A stretch of DNA of 64,000 nucleotides from an uncultured Eubacteriales bacterium (GCA_900549105.1 URND01000003.1:9678-73677), one strand, 5' to 3'. Positions 34,037-43,746 are shown, numbered from the stretch's first letter. Made by a program: numbers and translations. Notes: generated by a model from the sequence alone, not told the origin.

Positions 34037-34721
34037 TTTTATAACCGCACCCCCAAACCGTTTTTATATATTTCGGATTTTCGAAAGAATCCCCCATCTT
34101 TTCCCTCAGATGACGGACATGGACGGTGATGGTGTTGTTATTTTTACTGAAATATTCATCTCCCCAGATTTCATGAAACAGTTCTTCCGAGCTGACCACA
34201 TTGCCCTTTCTTTCTACTAAAATGCGAAGAATCGAAAATTCTGTCGGTGTCAGCGATAAAGGCTTTTCATTCAGCGTACATTCATGGTTTTTCACATGAA
34301 TCACAAGGCCGGAATGGATTAAAACATCCGACGTCTCCTCCTGTCCCCTGTTGTACCGCTTATAACGCCGCAGCTGCGCCTTCACCCTGGCTACCAGCTC
34401 CAGCGGGAGAAATGGCTTTGTGATATAGTCATCGGCGCCAAGAGCCAGACCATTCACCTTGTCCATCTCTTCCCCCTTAGCCGTCAGCATAATGACCGGA
34501 TAATTGTATTTTTCCCGGATTTTCCGGCAAATCTGAAAGCCGTTCATATCCGGAAGCATCACATCCAGAATCGCCATATCCAGATTTTCATTTTCTATAC
34601 AATAAAGCGCTTCCTTTGCAGAATAAAATTTAAATACCTGAAAATTTTCATTTTCCAGATACAGGGCCACCAAATCAGCAATTTCCTGTTCGTCATCCAC
34701 AATCAATATTTTTTCACTCAT
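34026..34721 (-). CDS. VanR-like OmpR-family response regulator
   Basis: The 231-residue product has a full receiver (phosphoacceptor D53, T80, K102 in GADDYITKPF) and a C-terminal winged helix (LTPTEFSILRILVERKGNVV, NNTITVHVRHLREKMGD). It pairs with the downstream kinase. A TATAAT at 34747-34752 (minus strand) lies ahead of its start, and GAGGGGGAGAGGCC is the ribosome binding site. Confidence 0.9.
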   Translation of the reverse strand: MSEKILIVDDEQEIADLVALYLENENFQVFKFYSAKEALYCIENENLDMAILDVMLPDMNGFQICRKIREKYNYPVIMLTAKGEEMDKVNGLALGADDYITKPFLPLELVARVKAQLRRYKRYNRGQEETSDVLIHSGLVIHVKNHECTLNEKPLSLTPTEFSILRILVERKGNVVSSEELFHEIWGDEYFSKNNNTITVHVRHLREKMGDSFENPKYIKTVWGCGYKIEK

Positions 34722-34808
34722 GGCCTCTCCCCCTCATCGCAAGACCATTATACAGGAAACTGCCTCAGAAATCTTTAATATTTTCCTAAGAATACTTTTT
34801 TGTCAAAA

Positions 34809-37094
34809 TCAGGACACCCGGTTGTAGTTGATGAGGCAGCCTTTCAGGATGATTTCCCGCTCTTCATCAGTCAGCTCGCCCAGTGTCATGGTGAACGGCG
34901 CCAGTTCGCTGCCAACTTTGTAGGCTGTAATCACATCGGCTTTTTCCTCCACCGCTTTGCGGATATCCGGCACAAAAAGGTAATCCCCGTTGGCAAACGG
35001 AAGCTCGCCCTTCGGGATAATAAACGGCAGCATACCCCAGTTGATCAGGTTTGAGCGATACCGCTTTGTCGCATACTCGTTGGCAATATTTGCCCATCCG
35101 CCGAGAACCTTCTGGCAGGAAGCCGCCTGTTCACGGGCGGAACCGTCACCCGGTTTCACTGCAAAAATCGTGCTTCCAACCCCCAGGTTGCCCTCGCCGG
35201 CTTCCGGGAATTTTGTATGAACGATTTCCATCACCGGTTTCATTTCCGGCAGAACTTCCAGCGGACATGTATTTGCTTCGATTGCCTTCTGGGCCTTCTG
35301 AACCTCTTTTGCGCGGCCGACATAAGCCGGGTCTTTTCTGGACAGGGTAAACTCTGCCAGTCCCAGAGGATTGGAACGGAAGGACGAAGTTTCTCCGGAA
35401 GGAATCAGTTCATCCGTTGTCGTTACCGGGTCATGAATTTCAGAAACAACCTTCAACAGCATATTCTGCGGAAGGGCGGACATGGCCGGCCAGTCCTTAA
35501 TGTTTGGCCCAAGCTTGATTTCCACATCCGGGTCTGCCACGCCATGGCTGTCAAATACTCGGTTTTTATAGATTGTCTCATCGAAGAAATATTTCGGTTT
35601 TGAATAATTCACATCAATATCGGTTGCCGCTGTCAGATAACCCTTATTTGCCGCTGTCGCCGCAATCGAGCGGGCATCCATCAAGGCAACGGAAGAAATC
35701 TGTCCATTCTGAATCTTGGAACCTTCACGGTTCGGGAAGTTCCGTGTGGAATGACGGATACTCAGCGCATTATTTGCCGGCGTATCGCCTGCGCCAAAGC
35801 ATGGACCGCAGAAGGCCGTCTTGACAATCGCGCCGGTGGACATCAATGCGGCTACAGCGCCGTTTTTCACAAGTTCCATATAGATTGGCGTGCTGGCCGG
35901 ATAAACGCTTAATGTGAATTCATCCGGTCCGATGCTGGCGCCCTTCAGAATATCCGCCGCATCGCAGATATTTTCAAAACCGCCGCCGGCACAGCCTGCG
36001 ATAATTCCCTGTTCCACATAGAGACGGCCGTTGCGCACCTTATCCTTTAAAGTAAAGTTTACCTGCCCGTCGAGGCTGACAAGGGCACGTTTTTCACAGT
36101 CATCCAGAATATCCATCAGGTTGGCGTTTAACTCATCAATTGTATAGGTGTTGCTTGGATGGAACGGCATAGCGATCATTGGACGAATATCGCTCAAATC
36201 AATCTCAATCATACCATCATAATAAGCAACTGCTCCCGGATTTAATTCTTTATAATCTTCCGGCCGTTTATGAATTTCATAGAAATCTTTAATTTCATCA
36301 TCGGTACGCCAGATGGAGGACAGACAGGTTGTCTCCGTTGTCATAACATCCACGCCGATACGGAAATCCGCACTCAGATTCGAAACGCCAGGGCCGACGA
36401 ATTCCATCACTTTATTTTTTACATAGCCGTTTTCAAACACGGCTCCGATAATCGCCAGAGCCACATCCTGAGGGCCGACGCCCGGAATCGGTTTACCTTT
36501 TAAGTAAACGCCGATCACGCCCGGCATATTGATATCATAAGTCTGATTCAAAAGCTGTTTTACCAGCTCCGGCCCGCCTTCGCCCATAGCCATCGTACCT
36601 AAAGCGCCGTAACGGGTATGGCTGTCGGAACCGAGAATCATACGGCCGCCGCCGGCCAGCATCTCTCTGGCAAACTGGTGGATGACCGCCTGATGCGGCG
36701 GTACATAAACGCCGCCGTATTTTTTCGCGCAGGATAAACCAAACATATGGTCATCTTCATTAATCGTCCCGCCAACGGCGCAGAGGCTGTTATGGCAGTT
36801 TGTCAATACATAAGGCACCGGAAATCTTTCCAGCCCTGATGCTCTGGCTGTCTGAATAATCCCAACAAAGGTAATATCATGGGAAGTCAGTTTATCAAAT
36901 TTGATTTTCAGCTTTTCCATATTTCCGGAAGTATTATGGGCTTCCAGAATCCCATAGGCAATCGTATTCTTTGCCGCTTCCTCTTTGGAAACTTCTTTCC
37001 CTGTCTTTGCCGCAAGAATCTGCTTCACGTCGCCGGCATCTTCCACGATATCCGCACCGTTCAAAAGATATACGCCGTTTTCGTATAATTTCAT
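34809..37094 (-). CDS. Aconitase-family hydratase
   Basis: The 761-residue product has the aconitase fold signatures GSDSHTRYGALGTMAMGEGG, GCAGGGFENICDAADIL and FCGPCFGAGDTPANNALSIR (iron-sulfur cysteines C429 and C432), HSTRNFPNREGSK, and a swivelling C-terminal domain. It is close to the YbhJ-like hydratases rather than AcnA/AcnB by length and motif wording. The dehydrated substrate is not certain; citrate/isocitrate is possible. No other TCA genes flank it. Confidence 0.82.
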   Translation of the reverse strand: MKLYENGVYLLNGADIVEDAGDVKQILAAKTGKEVSKEEAAKNTIAYGILEAHNTSGNMEKLKIKFDKLTSHDITFVGIIQTARASGLERFPVPYVLTNCHNSLCAVGGTINEDDHMFGLSCAKKYGGVYVPPHQAVIHQFAREMLAGGGRMILGSDSHTRYGALGTMAMGEGGPELVKQLLNQTYDINMPGVIGVYLKGKPIPGVGPQDVALAIIGAVFENGYVKNKVMEFVGPGVSNLSADFRIGVDVMTTETTCLSSIWRTDDEIKDFYEIHKRPEDYKELNPGAVAYYDGMIEIDLSDIRPMIAMPFHPSNTYTIDELNANLMDILDDCEKRALVSLDGQVNFTLKDKVRNGRLYVEQGIIAGCAGGGFENICDAADILKGASIGPDEFTLSVYPASTPIYMELVKNGAVAALMSTGAIVKTAFCGPCFGAGDTPANNALSIRHSTRNFPNREGSKIQNGQISSVALMDARSIAATAANKGYLTAATDIDVNYSKPKYFFDETIYKNRVFDSHGVADPDVEIKLGPNIKDWPAMSALPQNMLLKVVSEIHDPVTTTDELIPSGETSSFRSNPLGLAEFTLSRKDPAYVGRAKEVQKAQKAIEANTCPLEVLPEMKPVMEIVHTKFPEAGEGNLGVGSTIFAVKPGDGSAREQAASCQKVLGGWANIANEYATKRYRSNLINWGMLPFIIPKGELPFANGDYLFVPDIRKAVEEKADVITAYKVGSELAPFTMTLGELTDEEREIILKGCLINYNRVS

Positions 37095-37107
37095 ACGCTT
37101 TGTCCTC

Positions 37108-37569
37108 CTATTCTACAGCCACATGGCTCATAAATATCTTATATAATTCCGGGTATTCCCGTTTCAGCCGCACCGGTTTATAATCCCCGTTTAAAAAGCA
37201 GTGGGTCGACTCCCCGGTACACCGAAGTTCTCCGGTTTCCGAATCCAGCGCCCGATAGGCAATCGTCATCTTAACACCGGTGAATTTAGTAATTTTTGTG
37301 TAAATATCTACAATGTCATCATAGCGAACCATGGATTTATACTGACATTCCACAGAAAGCACCGGTATGATAATGCCCATCGCCTCAACCTTCGTAAAAG
37401 GACAGCCCATTTCCTCCATGTAACGGAGTCTGGCTTCCTCAAACCAGCGAATATAATTGGAATGATGGATAATCCCCATCTTATCTGTTTCATAATAGTT
37501 GGCCCGACGTGTATAAAGGCTTTCCAGAGCATCTCCGCCGTCCTGCTCGTCAATAATAATCTCTCTCAT
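37108..37569 (-). CDS. Hotdog-fold acyl-CoA thioesterase (4HBT type)
   Basis: The 153-residue product has YYETDKMGIIHHSNYIRWFE, the 4-hydroxybenzoyl-CoA thioesterase motif with its catalytic Asp, then LSVECQYKSMVRYDDIVDIY. CAGGAGAGGTGAACA precedes the start. It lies 13 bases upstream of the hydratase gene and could share its transcript. The acyl substrate is unknown. Confidence 0.88.
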   Translation of the reverse strand: MREIIIDEQDGGDALESLYTRRANYYETDKMGIIHHSNYIRWFEEARLRYMEEMGCPFTKVEAMGIIIPVLSVECQYKSMVRYDDIVDIYTKITKFTGVKMTIAYRALDSETGELRCTGESTHCFLNGDYKPVRLKREYPELYKIFMSHVAVE

Positions 37570-37637
37570 TGTTCACCTCTCCTGACCTTTTTTTATATTA
37601 GCACACTTTTCTGCTCTGTCAAAGTAAAATCGAATAA

Positions 37638-37970
37638 TTATCCGACAAAAATGTATTGTACGAGAAGCATATAAATCAATGTACCCCCGGCAATGCTTAA
37701 AAGTACATTTTTCTTCCATTTATGGATGACAACAATAAAAGCAATGGCAATCAGCTCTGGGATTCCATGGCTGCCGCTGAAGATATTCACATCCTTCAGG
37801 CAATAGACGACCAAAAGTCCGATTACCGCATAGGGCAGCACTGTCCCCAGATAACGAATATAGGGCGGTGTTTCCCTGTTCTCCGGAAACAGAATAAAGG
37901 GCAGAAACCGGGTCAGCATTGTCCCGGCAGCACAAAGCCCAATCGTAATTAACGCCTGAAAAGCTGTCAT
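37638..37970 (-). CDS. azlD: AzlD-type branched-chain amino acid exporter subunit
   Basis: The 110-residue product has four hydrophobic segments and the ALITIGLCAAGTMLTRFLPF start and YLGTVLPYAVIGLLVVYCLK pattern of AzlD. It overlaps azlC by four bases. AzlC and AzlD together export branched-chain amino acids and analogues. Confidence 0.88.
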   Translation of the reverse strand: MTAFQALITIGLCAAGTMLTRFLPFILFPENRETPPYIRYLGTVLPYAVIGLLVVYCLKDVNIFSGSHGIPELIAIAFIVVIHKWKKNVLLSIAGGTLIYMLLVQYIFVG

Positions 37971-38677
37971 AGACTATCCCTCCCCTGCATCCGTTTCTGT
38001 GCCAGCGAAAGGCAGACTAAAATGCCGAACATCGCCGGAATTAAAAAGGAACTGCTTCCGAAAATTATCCGGCAGAGCAATGTCACTGCCACACCGGCAA
38101 CCGCCGGTATATGGTTGTCCGTCTCCTGCCACTGGCCGACAAATATAACGACAAACAGGGCCGTCAGTACAAAATCCAGCCCCTTCGTGTTAAAAGAAAT
38201 GATAGAGCCGAGAAGAGACCCGACAGCGCTCCCGGCCACCCAGTATATCTGGTCCAGCAAAGTCACCCAAAACATATACCAGGGCCTGGATATATCCTCC
38301 TCCGGCTCCCTTCCGCAGAGGACTGAAAAGGTTTCATCCGTCAGTCCAAAAATCAAATAGGGCTTTAACTTTCCCGTATTCTTAAATTTATCCAGCATGG
38401 ACAACCCATAAAATAAATGCCGGGCATTCACCATCAATGTCATGACAAAAGCCGCCATCGGATGAAAAACCGAGGCCAGTAAGGATATTGCCACATACTG
38501 CATAGAACCGGCATAAATAAAAATGCTCATCAATAAAGCCCATCCGATGCCGTAACCTTTGGCATTCAATAAAATTCCGAAAGCCATTCCCAGAAAAACA
38601 TAGCCTGTCATCACCGGAATAGTTCCCGGAAAAGCGGCTTTCAAAGCTTTCCTTTGTTCATCTGCCAAATTACTCAT
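37967..38677 (-). CDS. azlC: AzlC-type branched-chain amino acid permease
   Basis: Start at ATG 38677 (MSNLADEQRKALKAAFPGTI), overlapping the end of the AI-2E gene, preceded by AGGATGAGGGGA; the upstream open frame is a shadow of repeats. The 236-residue product has PVMTGYVFLGMAFGILLNAK and the MVNARHLFYGLSM signature of AzlC. Exports amino acids with AzlD. Confidence 0.9.
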   Translation of the reverse strand: MSNLADEQRKALKAAFPGTIPVMTGYVFLGMAFGILLNAKGYGIGWALLMSIFIYAGSMQYVAISLLASVFHPMAAFVMTLMVNARHLFYGLSMLDKFKNTGKLKPYLIFGLTDETFSVLCGREPEEDISRPWYMFWVTLLDQIYWVAGSAVGSLLGSIISFNTKGLDFVLTALFVVIFVGQWQETDNHIPAVAGVAVTLLCRIIFGSSSFLIPAMFGILVCLSLAQKRMQGRDSL

Positions 38678-40154
38678 TCCCCTCATCCTGTTCAACCTCC
38701 GAACCTGAGGTTTGCTCCTCCTGTAGATTCCGTTCTTCCCGCAGTGTCCGTTCTTCCCGCAGTGTCTGGTCTTCCCGCAGTGTCCGTTCTTCCCGCTTTT
38801 TATCCCGCTCAATGCTGACGTTTTTATAACCGCCGTACCGCTCCCGGCGCTCCTTCCGCGTTTCAGCCGCATTATCGCTGTAAATCAACTGCTCCGTCTC
38901 CATATCATAGCCGTCGGCACGGACATAACTCTGGGTTTCCAACGGCATCTTTTTTTTGTAGAGCGCATATTCGACAAAGGTTTTAATCAGATAGTAAATA
39001 ACGGCAAATACGGGCACGCCGAGCAGCATTCCCGGGAATCCAAAGATGCCGCCGCCAACCAAAATCGAGAATACGACCCAAAAAGGCGAAAGCCCTGTGG
39101 AATTCCCCAAAATCTTTGGCCCAAGAATATTTCCGTCAATCTGCTGAAGCACAATAATAAAAATAAGGAAAATAATTCCCTGCTTTAAATCCGTCAGGCT
39201 AATCAGAATCAGACTCGGCACAGCGCCGATATAAGGACCGAAAAAAGGAATGACGTTCGTCACGCCGACAATCACGCTGACCAGCATAGCATAAGGCATC
39301 TGAATCAGATTCAGCACGATAAAGCATACCACCCCGATAATCGCCGAATCAATGAGTTTTCCGGTAATAAAACCGCCGAAAATCTGATTACAGTGGCGCA
39401 CAACCTCAATCATTGAATTGGCCGCATCCGGTTTCAGCACCGCATAGGCGATTTTCTTTGCCTGCCCCGTAAAAGTATTGGTGCTCATCATGACATAAAT
39501 CGAAATAATAGCGCCAACGATAATATTATATAAAAACTGCAGAACATTCATAATACTCAAGGTGAAGGTATTAATTCCGGCACGAAGCTGCGGATAAAAA
39601 TCATTTTTCATCCATTTCTGCAAATACTCCATCGCCTGATTAATTAAATTCTGAAGGTCCTGGGAAAACTGGCTCTCATACTGAAGCCCTTCGAACCACT
39701 CGGTTATCTGCCGTGTATAAGTTGGAAAACGCATGATAATCTGAGAAATACTGGATACTAACTGAGGAAGAACCATATAGCCGAGAATAAATATAATTCC
39801 CAGGGCAAAGGCCATGGCGCAGCCCACAGAAATTCCCCGGACAATCTTTTTTGTCCGAACCGGATTTTTACTCTGCGCCACCCAATCCAGCTTTAACAGC
39901 CGCCGCTCCACAAATTCAGCAATGGGAAGCAGAATATAGGCAATGATCAGCCCGGCAATGACCGGCGCTAAAATCTTAATCAGACTGGTAAAAGCCCGAT
40001 GGAGCTCGGACCATTTAAAAAGGATAAATATAAAAATAATACTCACGGCTATGACAAACAGGTAGACCGTCGCCTGCCGAACCATCCCCCGAAAAGATAA
40101 TTTCTCAATACCGTCCTTTTTTTCTTCTGTACCTTTTTCAGCCATTTTCATCAT
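38670..40154 (-). CDS. AI-2E family (PerM/YtvI-like) membrane protein
   Basis: The 494-residue product has about eight helices and the family hallmarks GLIIAYILLPIAEFVERRLL, GVTNVIPFFGPYIGAVPSLI and GNILGPKILGNSTGLSPFWV. The C-terminal 90 residues are hydrophilic and end in tandem EERTLR-type hexapeptides. Family members are proposed exporters, some Na+/H+ antiporters. It overlaps PAP2 upstream and azlC downstream, indicating one transcript. Confidence 0.88.
   Translation of the reverse strand: MMKMAEKGTEEKKDGIEKLSFRGMVRQATVYLFVIAVSIIFIFILFKWSELHRAFTSLIKILAPVIAGLIIAYILLPIAEFVERRLLKLDWVAQSKNPVRTKKIVRGISVGCAMAFALGIIFILGYMVLPQLVSSISQIIMRFPTYTRQITEWFEGLQYESQFSQDLQNLINQAMEYLQKWMKNDFYPQLRAGINTFTLSIMNVLQFLYNIIVGAIISIYVMMSTNTFTGQAKKIAYAVLKPDAANSMIEVVRHCNQIFGGFITGKLIDSAIIGVVCFIVLNLIQMPYAMLVSVIVGVTNVIPFFGPYIGAVPSLILISLTDLKQGIIFLIFIIVLQQIDGNILGPKILGNSTGLSPFWVVFSILVGGGIFGFPGMLLGVPVFAVIYYLIKTFVEYALYKKKMPLETQSYVRADGYDMETEQLIYSDNAAETRKERRERYGGYKNVSIERDKKREERTLREDQTLREERTLREERNLQEEQTSGSEVEQDEGNE
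38715..38800 (-). repeat. 18-bp coding tandem repeat in the AI-2E gene
   Basis: CGTTCTTCCCGCAGTGTC-like units recur about four to five times, encoding charged hexapeptides such as TLREER, TLREDQ and NLQEEQ. All units keep frame. Copy number is likely to vary by slippage. Confidence 0.8.
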
Positions 40155-40734
40155 CTTCTTTCACACTGCTGTTTTCAATAACTGCTCTGCGCCTGTTCTG
40201 CAGTCCCGCAATCAAACGTCCTGCGGCCCAGGCGCTGAATATGCCAATCAGCACGCCGCATAAAACATCTGTCGGAAAATGAACGCCCACATAAAGCCTT
40301 GACCAGGCAATCAACGCCGCCAGTATCAGAGATAAAACACCGATAACACGATTTCTCTCTTCGGATGTCCAATATAGGGCGCAGGCGGCTGCAAAGGAAC
40401 TGCAGGCATGGCCCGACGGAAAGGAAAAATCCTTCTGCCGCTCCAAAAGCAGCAGAATATCGGAAAACTGTTCATAAGGCCGCACCCGGGCAATCATATT
40501 TTTCAAAGCCACATTGGTAATCAGCGCCCCGATAAGCAAAGCCAGCAATCCACAAAAGCCCATTTTCCGGGTCCGCTTAAAAACAAGAAGGAACAGACAG
40601 AGAAAAATCCAGAAAAGCCCGGAATTTCCAAGATGACTGATAAATACCAAGGGCTTTGTCAGCCATTCCACCCGCAGGTGTTCCTGAATAAACATTAAAA
40701 TCAAATAATCCAACCGGGTGATATACTCCGCCAT
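40138..40734 (-). CDS. PAP2-family membrane phosphatase
   Basis: The 198-residue product carries the three-part PAP2 signature KNMIARVRPYEQF, FSFPSGHACS and SRLYVGVHFPTD between membrane helices. It probably dephosphorylates a lipid phosphate such as undecaprenyl pyrophosphate at the outer face. It overlaps the AI-2E gene by 17 bases. Confidence 0.9.
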   Translation of the reverse strand: MAEYITRLDYLILMFIQEHLRVEWLTKPLVFISHLGNSGLFWIFLCLFLLVFKRTRKMGFCGLLALLIGALITNVALKNMIARVRPYEQFSDILLLLERQKDFSFPSGHACSSFAAACALYWTSEERNRVIGVLSLILAALIAWSRLYVGVHFPTDVLCGVLIGIFSAWAAGRLIAGLQNRRRAVIENSSVKEDDENG

Positions 40735-40748
40735 ACTTCCTCCTTCTT

Positions 40749-41654
40749 CTAAACGCCTTCGCCGTCAAAATCCGGGATAAAACTTTCCTTTGCCGTGCCG
40801 CCCTCCTGTATATAGGCGTTCTCGACACCTTTCCGAATCGTATACTGAATAAGCCGTTCATAAACCTGCCGTTTTACCCGCTTCTGCAATTCCGGGTATT
40901 TATCCAGAGGTCCCGACGGCGTATACTGATTCATCAAACTGAGATAAATGTTATCTCCATAATTTTCATGAAGAAAATCAATAATCTGCCGGGAGTCCAT
41001 CGACTGCCCCGGCAATACCATGTGCCGGACGATAATCCCCTTTGTCATCAGGCCATTTTCGTCAAAAACCGGCGCGCCAGTCTGCCGGTACATTTCTTCC
41101 AGCGCTTTTGCCGCATAAAAGGAATAACCCTCTTCATGGGCATAGCGCCCCGACAGATGGACATCCATAAACTTGAAATCTGTCAGATAGACATCCACCC
41201 ATCCATCCAGCAGTTCCAGCGTGTCCACCTTTTCAAAACCGCCCGTATTATAGACAATGGGCAGATGAAGCCCCATCTTCCGGCTGATGCGGAGGGCTTC
41301 AATAATCTGAGGTACAAAATGAGTCGGAGTCACCAGATTAATATTGTGGGCTCCCTTTTCCTGCAGCTCTATAAAAATCTGAGCCAGACGGATGACAGAT
41401 ATTTCCTTTCCGGCGCCGCCCCTGGAAATCTGTCCATTCTGGCAAAACACGCAGCCCAGATGACACCCGGTAAAAAAGACAGTGCCTGAGCCCCTTGTCC
41501 CGGAAATGCAGGGTTCTTCCCACATATGCAGGGCAGCTCTGGCAACCTTCAGTCCCGCCGTCTGCCCGCAGAACCCCCGGCGGCCCTCCAACCGATTGAC
41601 GCCGCACTCTCTGGGACACAAGCCACATTCCCGATACCACTTTTTCCAATTCAT
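40749..41654 (-). CDS. Radical SAM protein (PflA-like activating-enzyme type)
   Basis: The 301-residue product has a first cysteine set CGLCPRECGVNRLEGRRGFC, then the radical SAM motif CHLGCVFCQN (C-x3-C-x2-C). The long N-terminal Cys region fits the PflA-related group without a clear glycyl-radical partner. It lies 14 bases upstream of PAP2. Function not assigned. Confidence 0.88.
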   Translation of the reverse strand: MNWKKWYRECGLCPRECGVNRLEGRRGFCGQTAGLKVARAALHMWEEPCISGTRGSGTVFFTGCHLGCVFCQNGQISRGGAGKEISVIRLAQIFIELQEKGAHNINLVTPTHFVPQIIEALRISRKMGLHLPIVYNTGGFEKVDTLELLDGWVDVYLTDFKFMDVHLSGRYAHEEGYSFYAAKALEEMYRQTGAPVFDENGLMTKGIIVRHMVLPGQSMDSRQIIDFLHENYGDNIYLSLMNQYTPSGPLDKYPELQKRVKRQVYERLIQYTIRKGVENAYIQEGGTAKESFIPDFDGEGV

Positions 41655-41706
41655 TTACACTCCGCCGTCCTCTTACCCTGAAATCTCAGAGTTATTCTTT
41701 CTATTT

Positions 41707-43062
41707 CTAAAAATCCAGAGATTTTAAAACTTTCCGCATGAAAATAACGCTCAAAGCAATCGCCATGATTTCCGCCAGCGGAAACGCCAGCCATACAAGA
41801 TTTAAATTTCCTGTCTGGGCAAGAAGAAAAGCCACCGGAATCAGTACAACCAACTGACGGCCAACGGAAATAAACATACTGTAAATACCATGTCCCAACG
41901 CCTGAAGCATGGATATACTGATAATACTGAAGGCCGCAAAAAGGAAACTGATACTGATTGTCCGAAGGGCCGGAACCCCAATGGCAAGCATGGAATCCGA
42001 AGCATTAAACAATTCCAAAAGAACTGCCGGGAAAAGCTGGAAAATAACCAATCCAATCGCCATCATGCCAAAAGCATACATCATAGCCAGCTTCATCGTC
42101 TTCATAATTCTCTGCCGCTGCTTCGCACCGAAGTTAAAGGCAATAATCGGCACCATACCGTTGTTCAGCCCGAACACAGGCATAAACACGAAACTCTGCA
42201 GCTTAAAGTAAACGCCGAACACGGCTGTCGCCGTGGATGTAAAGGACATGAGAATCTTATTCATGCAGAAGGTCATCACTGAGCCGATACTGCTCATAAT
42301 AATCGACGGCAGCCCCACCGCATAAATGTGCCCGATCACCTCTTTATCCGGCCGCATATCCCGAAACTCAAGATGAATATCCGTGTTTTTTGTAATATTC
42401 AGCACAGCGCTGATAATTGCCGCAATAATCTGTCCAATGACTGTCGCCAGCGCCGCGCCTGCCACCTCCATCTTTGGAAGGCCAAACCATCCGAAAATGA
42501 GAATCGGGTCCAGGATAATATTTATTACCGCCCCAGCGCCCTGAGTGAACATCGTATGAAAGGTTCTCCCCGTTGCCTGCAGCATACGGTCAAAAGCCAC
42601 CTGAAAAAACAACCCAAAGGACAGAACAGAGACAACCGATATATAATCCCTTCCAAAAGAAATAATTTCCGGAATATCTGTCTGAAGTTTATAAAACAGC
42701 TCCGAACAGGTCAATCCAAAAATAAGAAAAACAAGATAGCTTGCACAGGCTAAAAACACACTGTTATTCGCCGCCTTATCCGCCATCCTCTGATTTTTCT
42801 CTCCGAGGCTCCGGGACAGCAGCGCGTTTGTACCGACACCGGTTCCGACAGCCACGGCTATCATTAAATTTTGAATAGGAAACGCCATCGAAACGGCTGT
42901 CAAAGCATTTTCATTAATGCGAGATACAAATACACTATCCACAACATTGTATAATGCCTGCACAAGCATGGATATGATCATTGGTATGGACATAGTTACC
43001 AAAAGCCGATTGACCGGCATGGTTCCCATTTTATTTTCCCGCTGTACATTCTCCTGACTCAT
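41707..43062 (-). CDS. MATE-family efflux pump coupled to a kinase-like gene
   Basis: Start at ATG 43062 (MSQENVQRENKMGTMPVNRL) with TTTGGAGGAACAGAAG upstream. The 451-residue product has the MATE pattern LYNVVDSVFVSRINENALTA and AMAFPIQNLMIAVAVGTGVG in both halves. The start lies inside the 3' end of the cytidylate-kinase-like gene (32-base overlap). Substrate unknown. Confidence 0.9.
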   Translation of the reverse strand: MSQENVQRENKMGTMPVNRLLVTMSIPMIISMLVQALYNVVDSVFVSRINENALTAVSMAFPIQNLMIAVAVGTGVGTNALLSRSLGEKNQRMADKAANNSVFLACASYLVFLIFGLTCSELFYKLQTDIPEIISFGRDYISVVSVLSFGLFFQVAFDRMLQATGRTFHTMFTQGAGAVINIILDPILIFGWFGLPKMEVAGAALATVIGQIIAAIISAVLNITKNTDIHLEFRDMRPDKEVIGHIYAVGLPSIIMSSIGSVMTFCMNKILMSFTSTATAVFGVYFKLQSFVFMPVFGLNNGMVPIIAFNFGAKQRQRIMKTMKLAMMYAFGMMAIGLVIFQLFPAVLLELFNASDSMLAIGVPALRTISISFLFAAFSIISISMLQALGHGIYSMFISVGRQLVVLIPVAFLLAQTGNLNLVWLAFPLAEIMAIALSVIFMRKVLKSLDF

Positions 43063-43657
43063 CTTCTGTTCCTCCAAAAACTCCTCGAATCATGTTCTCT
43101 AAAATATCCGTTGTCAGCTCCAGGCCGATGCTTGTGTTCATACACGCATCAAAATTATGGCAGTCGCCGAAACGATTCATTGTAAAATGATTATAATAAT
43201 CGCTCCGCTTCTTATCTATCTTCTTCACATAGTTCGGCATATTGTCCGGGTTTTCCCCGTAAACCGTGCGCACCCGCTCCATTCGTTCTTCCAGCGGCGC
43301 ATAGAAGAAAAAGCTGAGCACATTGTCTCTTTCTCTTAAAATGTAATCGCCGCAGTTGCCGACGATCACACAGGAACCCTTATCCGCCAGTTGGCTGACC
43401 ACCTTCGTTTTTGCCAGATAAATCTGGTCAGACAGGGGCCGTTCCTGGGTGGACATGTACAAATTATAAAGGAAACTGGAAGTTTTCTTCTCCTGCCATT
43501 CTTCCACCGTTTCCCGGGTAAAACCACTCTCTTCCATCAACATATTGATGATTTCCTTATCATAAAAATCAATTCCCAGGCGTTTCGCCAGCGCCTGCCC
43601 AATCAGACGGCCCCCGGAACCATACTCTCTGCTAATCGTAATCACAAAATGTTTCAT
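43031..43657 (-). CDS. Cytidylate-kinase-like family protein
   Basis: Start at ATG 43657 (GAGGAGGCGATGGTT upstream); 208 residues. The N-terminal P-loop is the family form ITISREYGSGGRLIGQALAK, followed by GNCGDYILRERDNVLSFFFY and the C-terminal RFGDCHNFDACMNTSIGLE. It is not the housekeeping CMP kinase: its linkage and motif differ. The 3' end overlaps the MATE gene by 32 bases. The same pairing is found as a remnant at 5504-5638. Likely a small-molecule kinase or regulator; target unknown. Confidence 0.85.
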   Translation of the reverse strand: MKHFVITISREYGSGGRLIGQALAKRLGIDFYDKEIINMLMEESGFTRETVEEWQEKKTSSFLYNLYMSTQERPLSDQIYLAKTKVVSQLADKGSCVIVGNCGDYILRERDNVLSFFFYAPLEERMERVRTVYGENPDNMPNYVKKIDKKRSDYYNHFTMNRFGDCHNFDACMNTSIGLELTTDILENMIRGVFGGTEDESGECTAGK

Positions 43658-43746
43658 AACCATCGCCTCCTCTTTACAATCATAGGAGCCATGATTTTTA
43701 ACCACGGCTCCCCATTTTCATATTCTCTAACATGCGAAGCTCCGTA

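Noticed and set aside
31838..34721. Calling the locus a vancomycin resistance cluster
   Set aside because: No D-Ala-D-Lac or D-Ala-D-Ser ligase, VanX or racemase gene is present.
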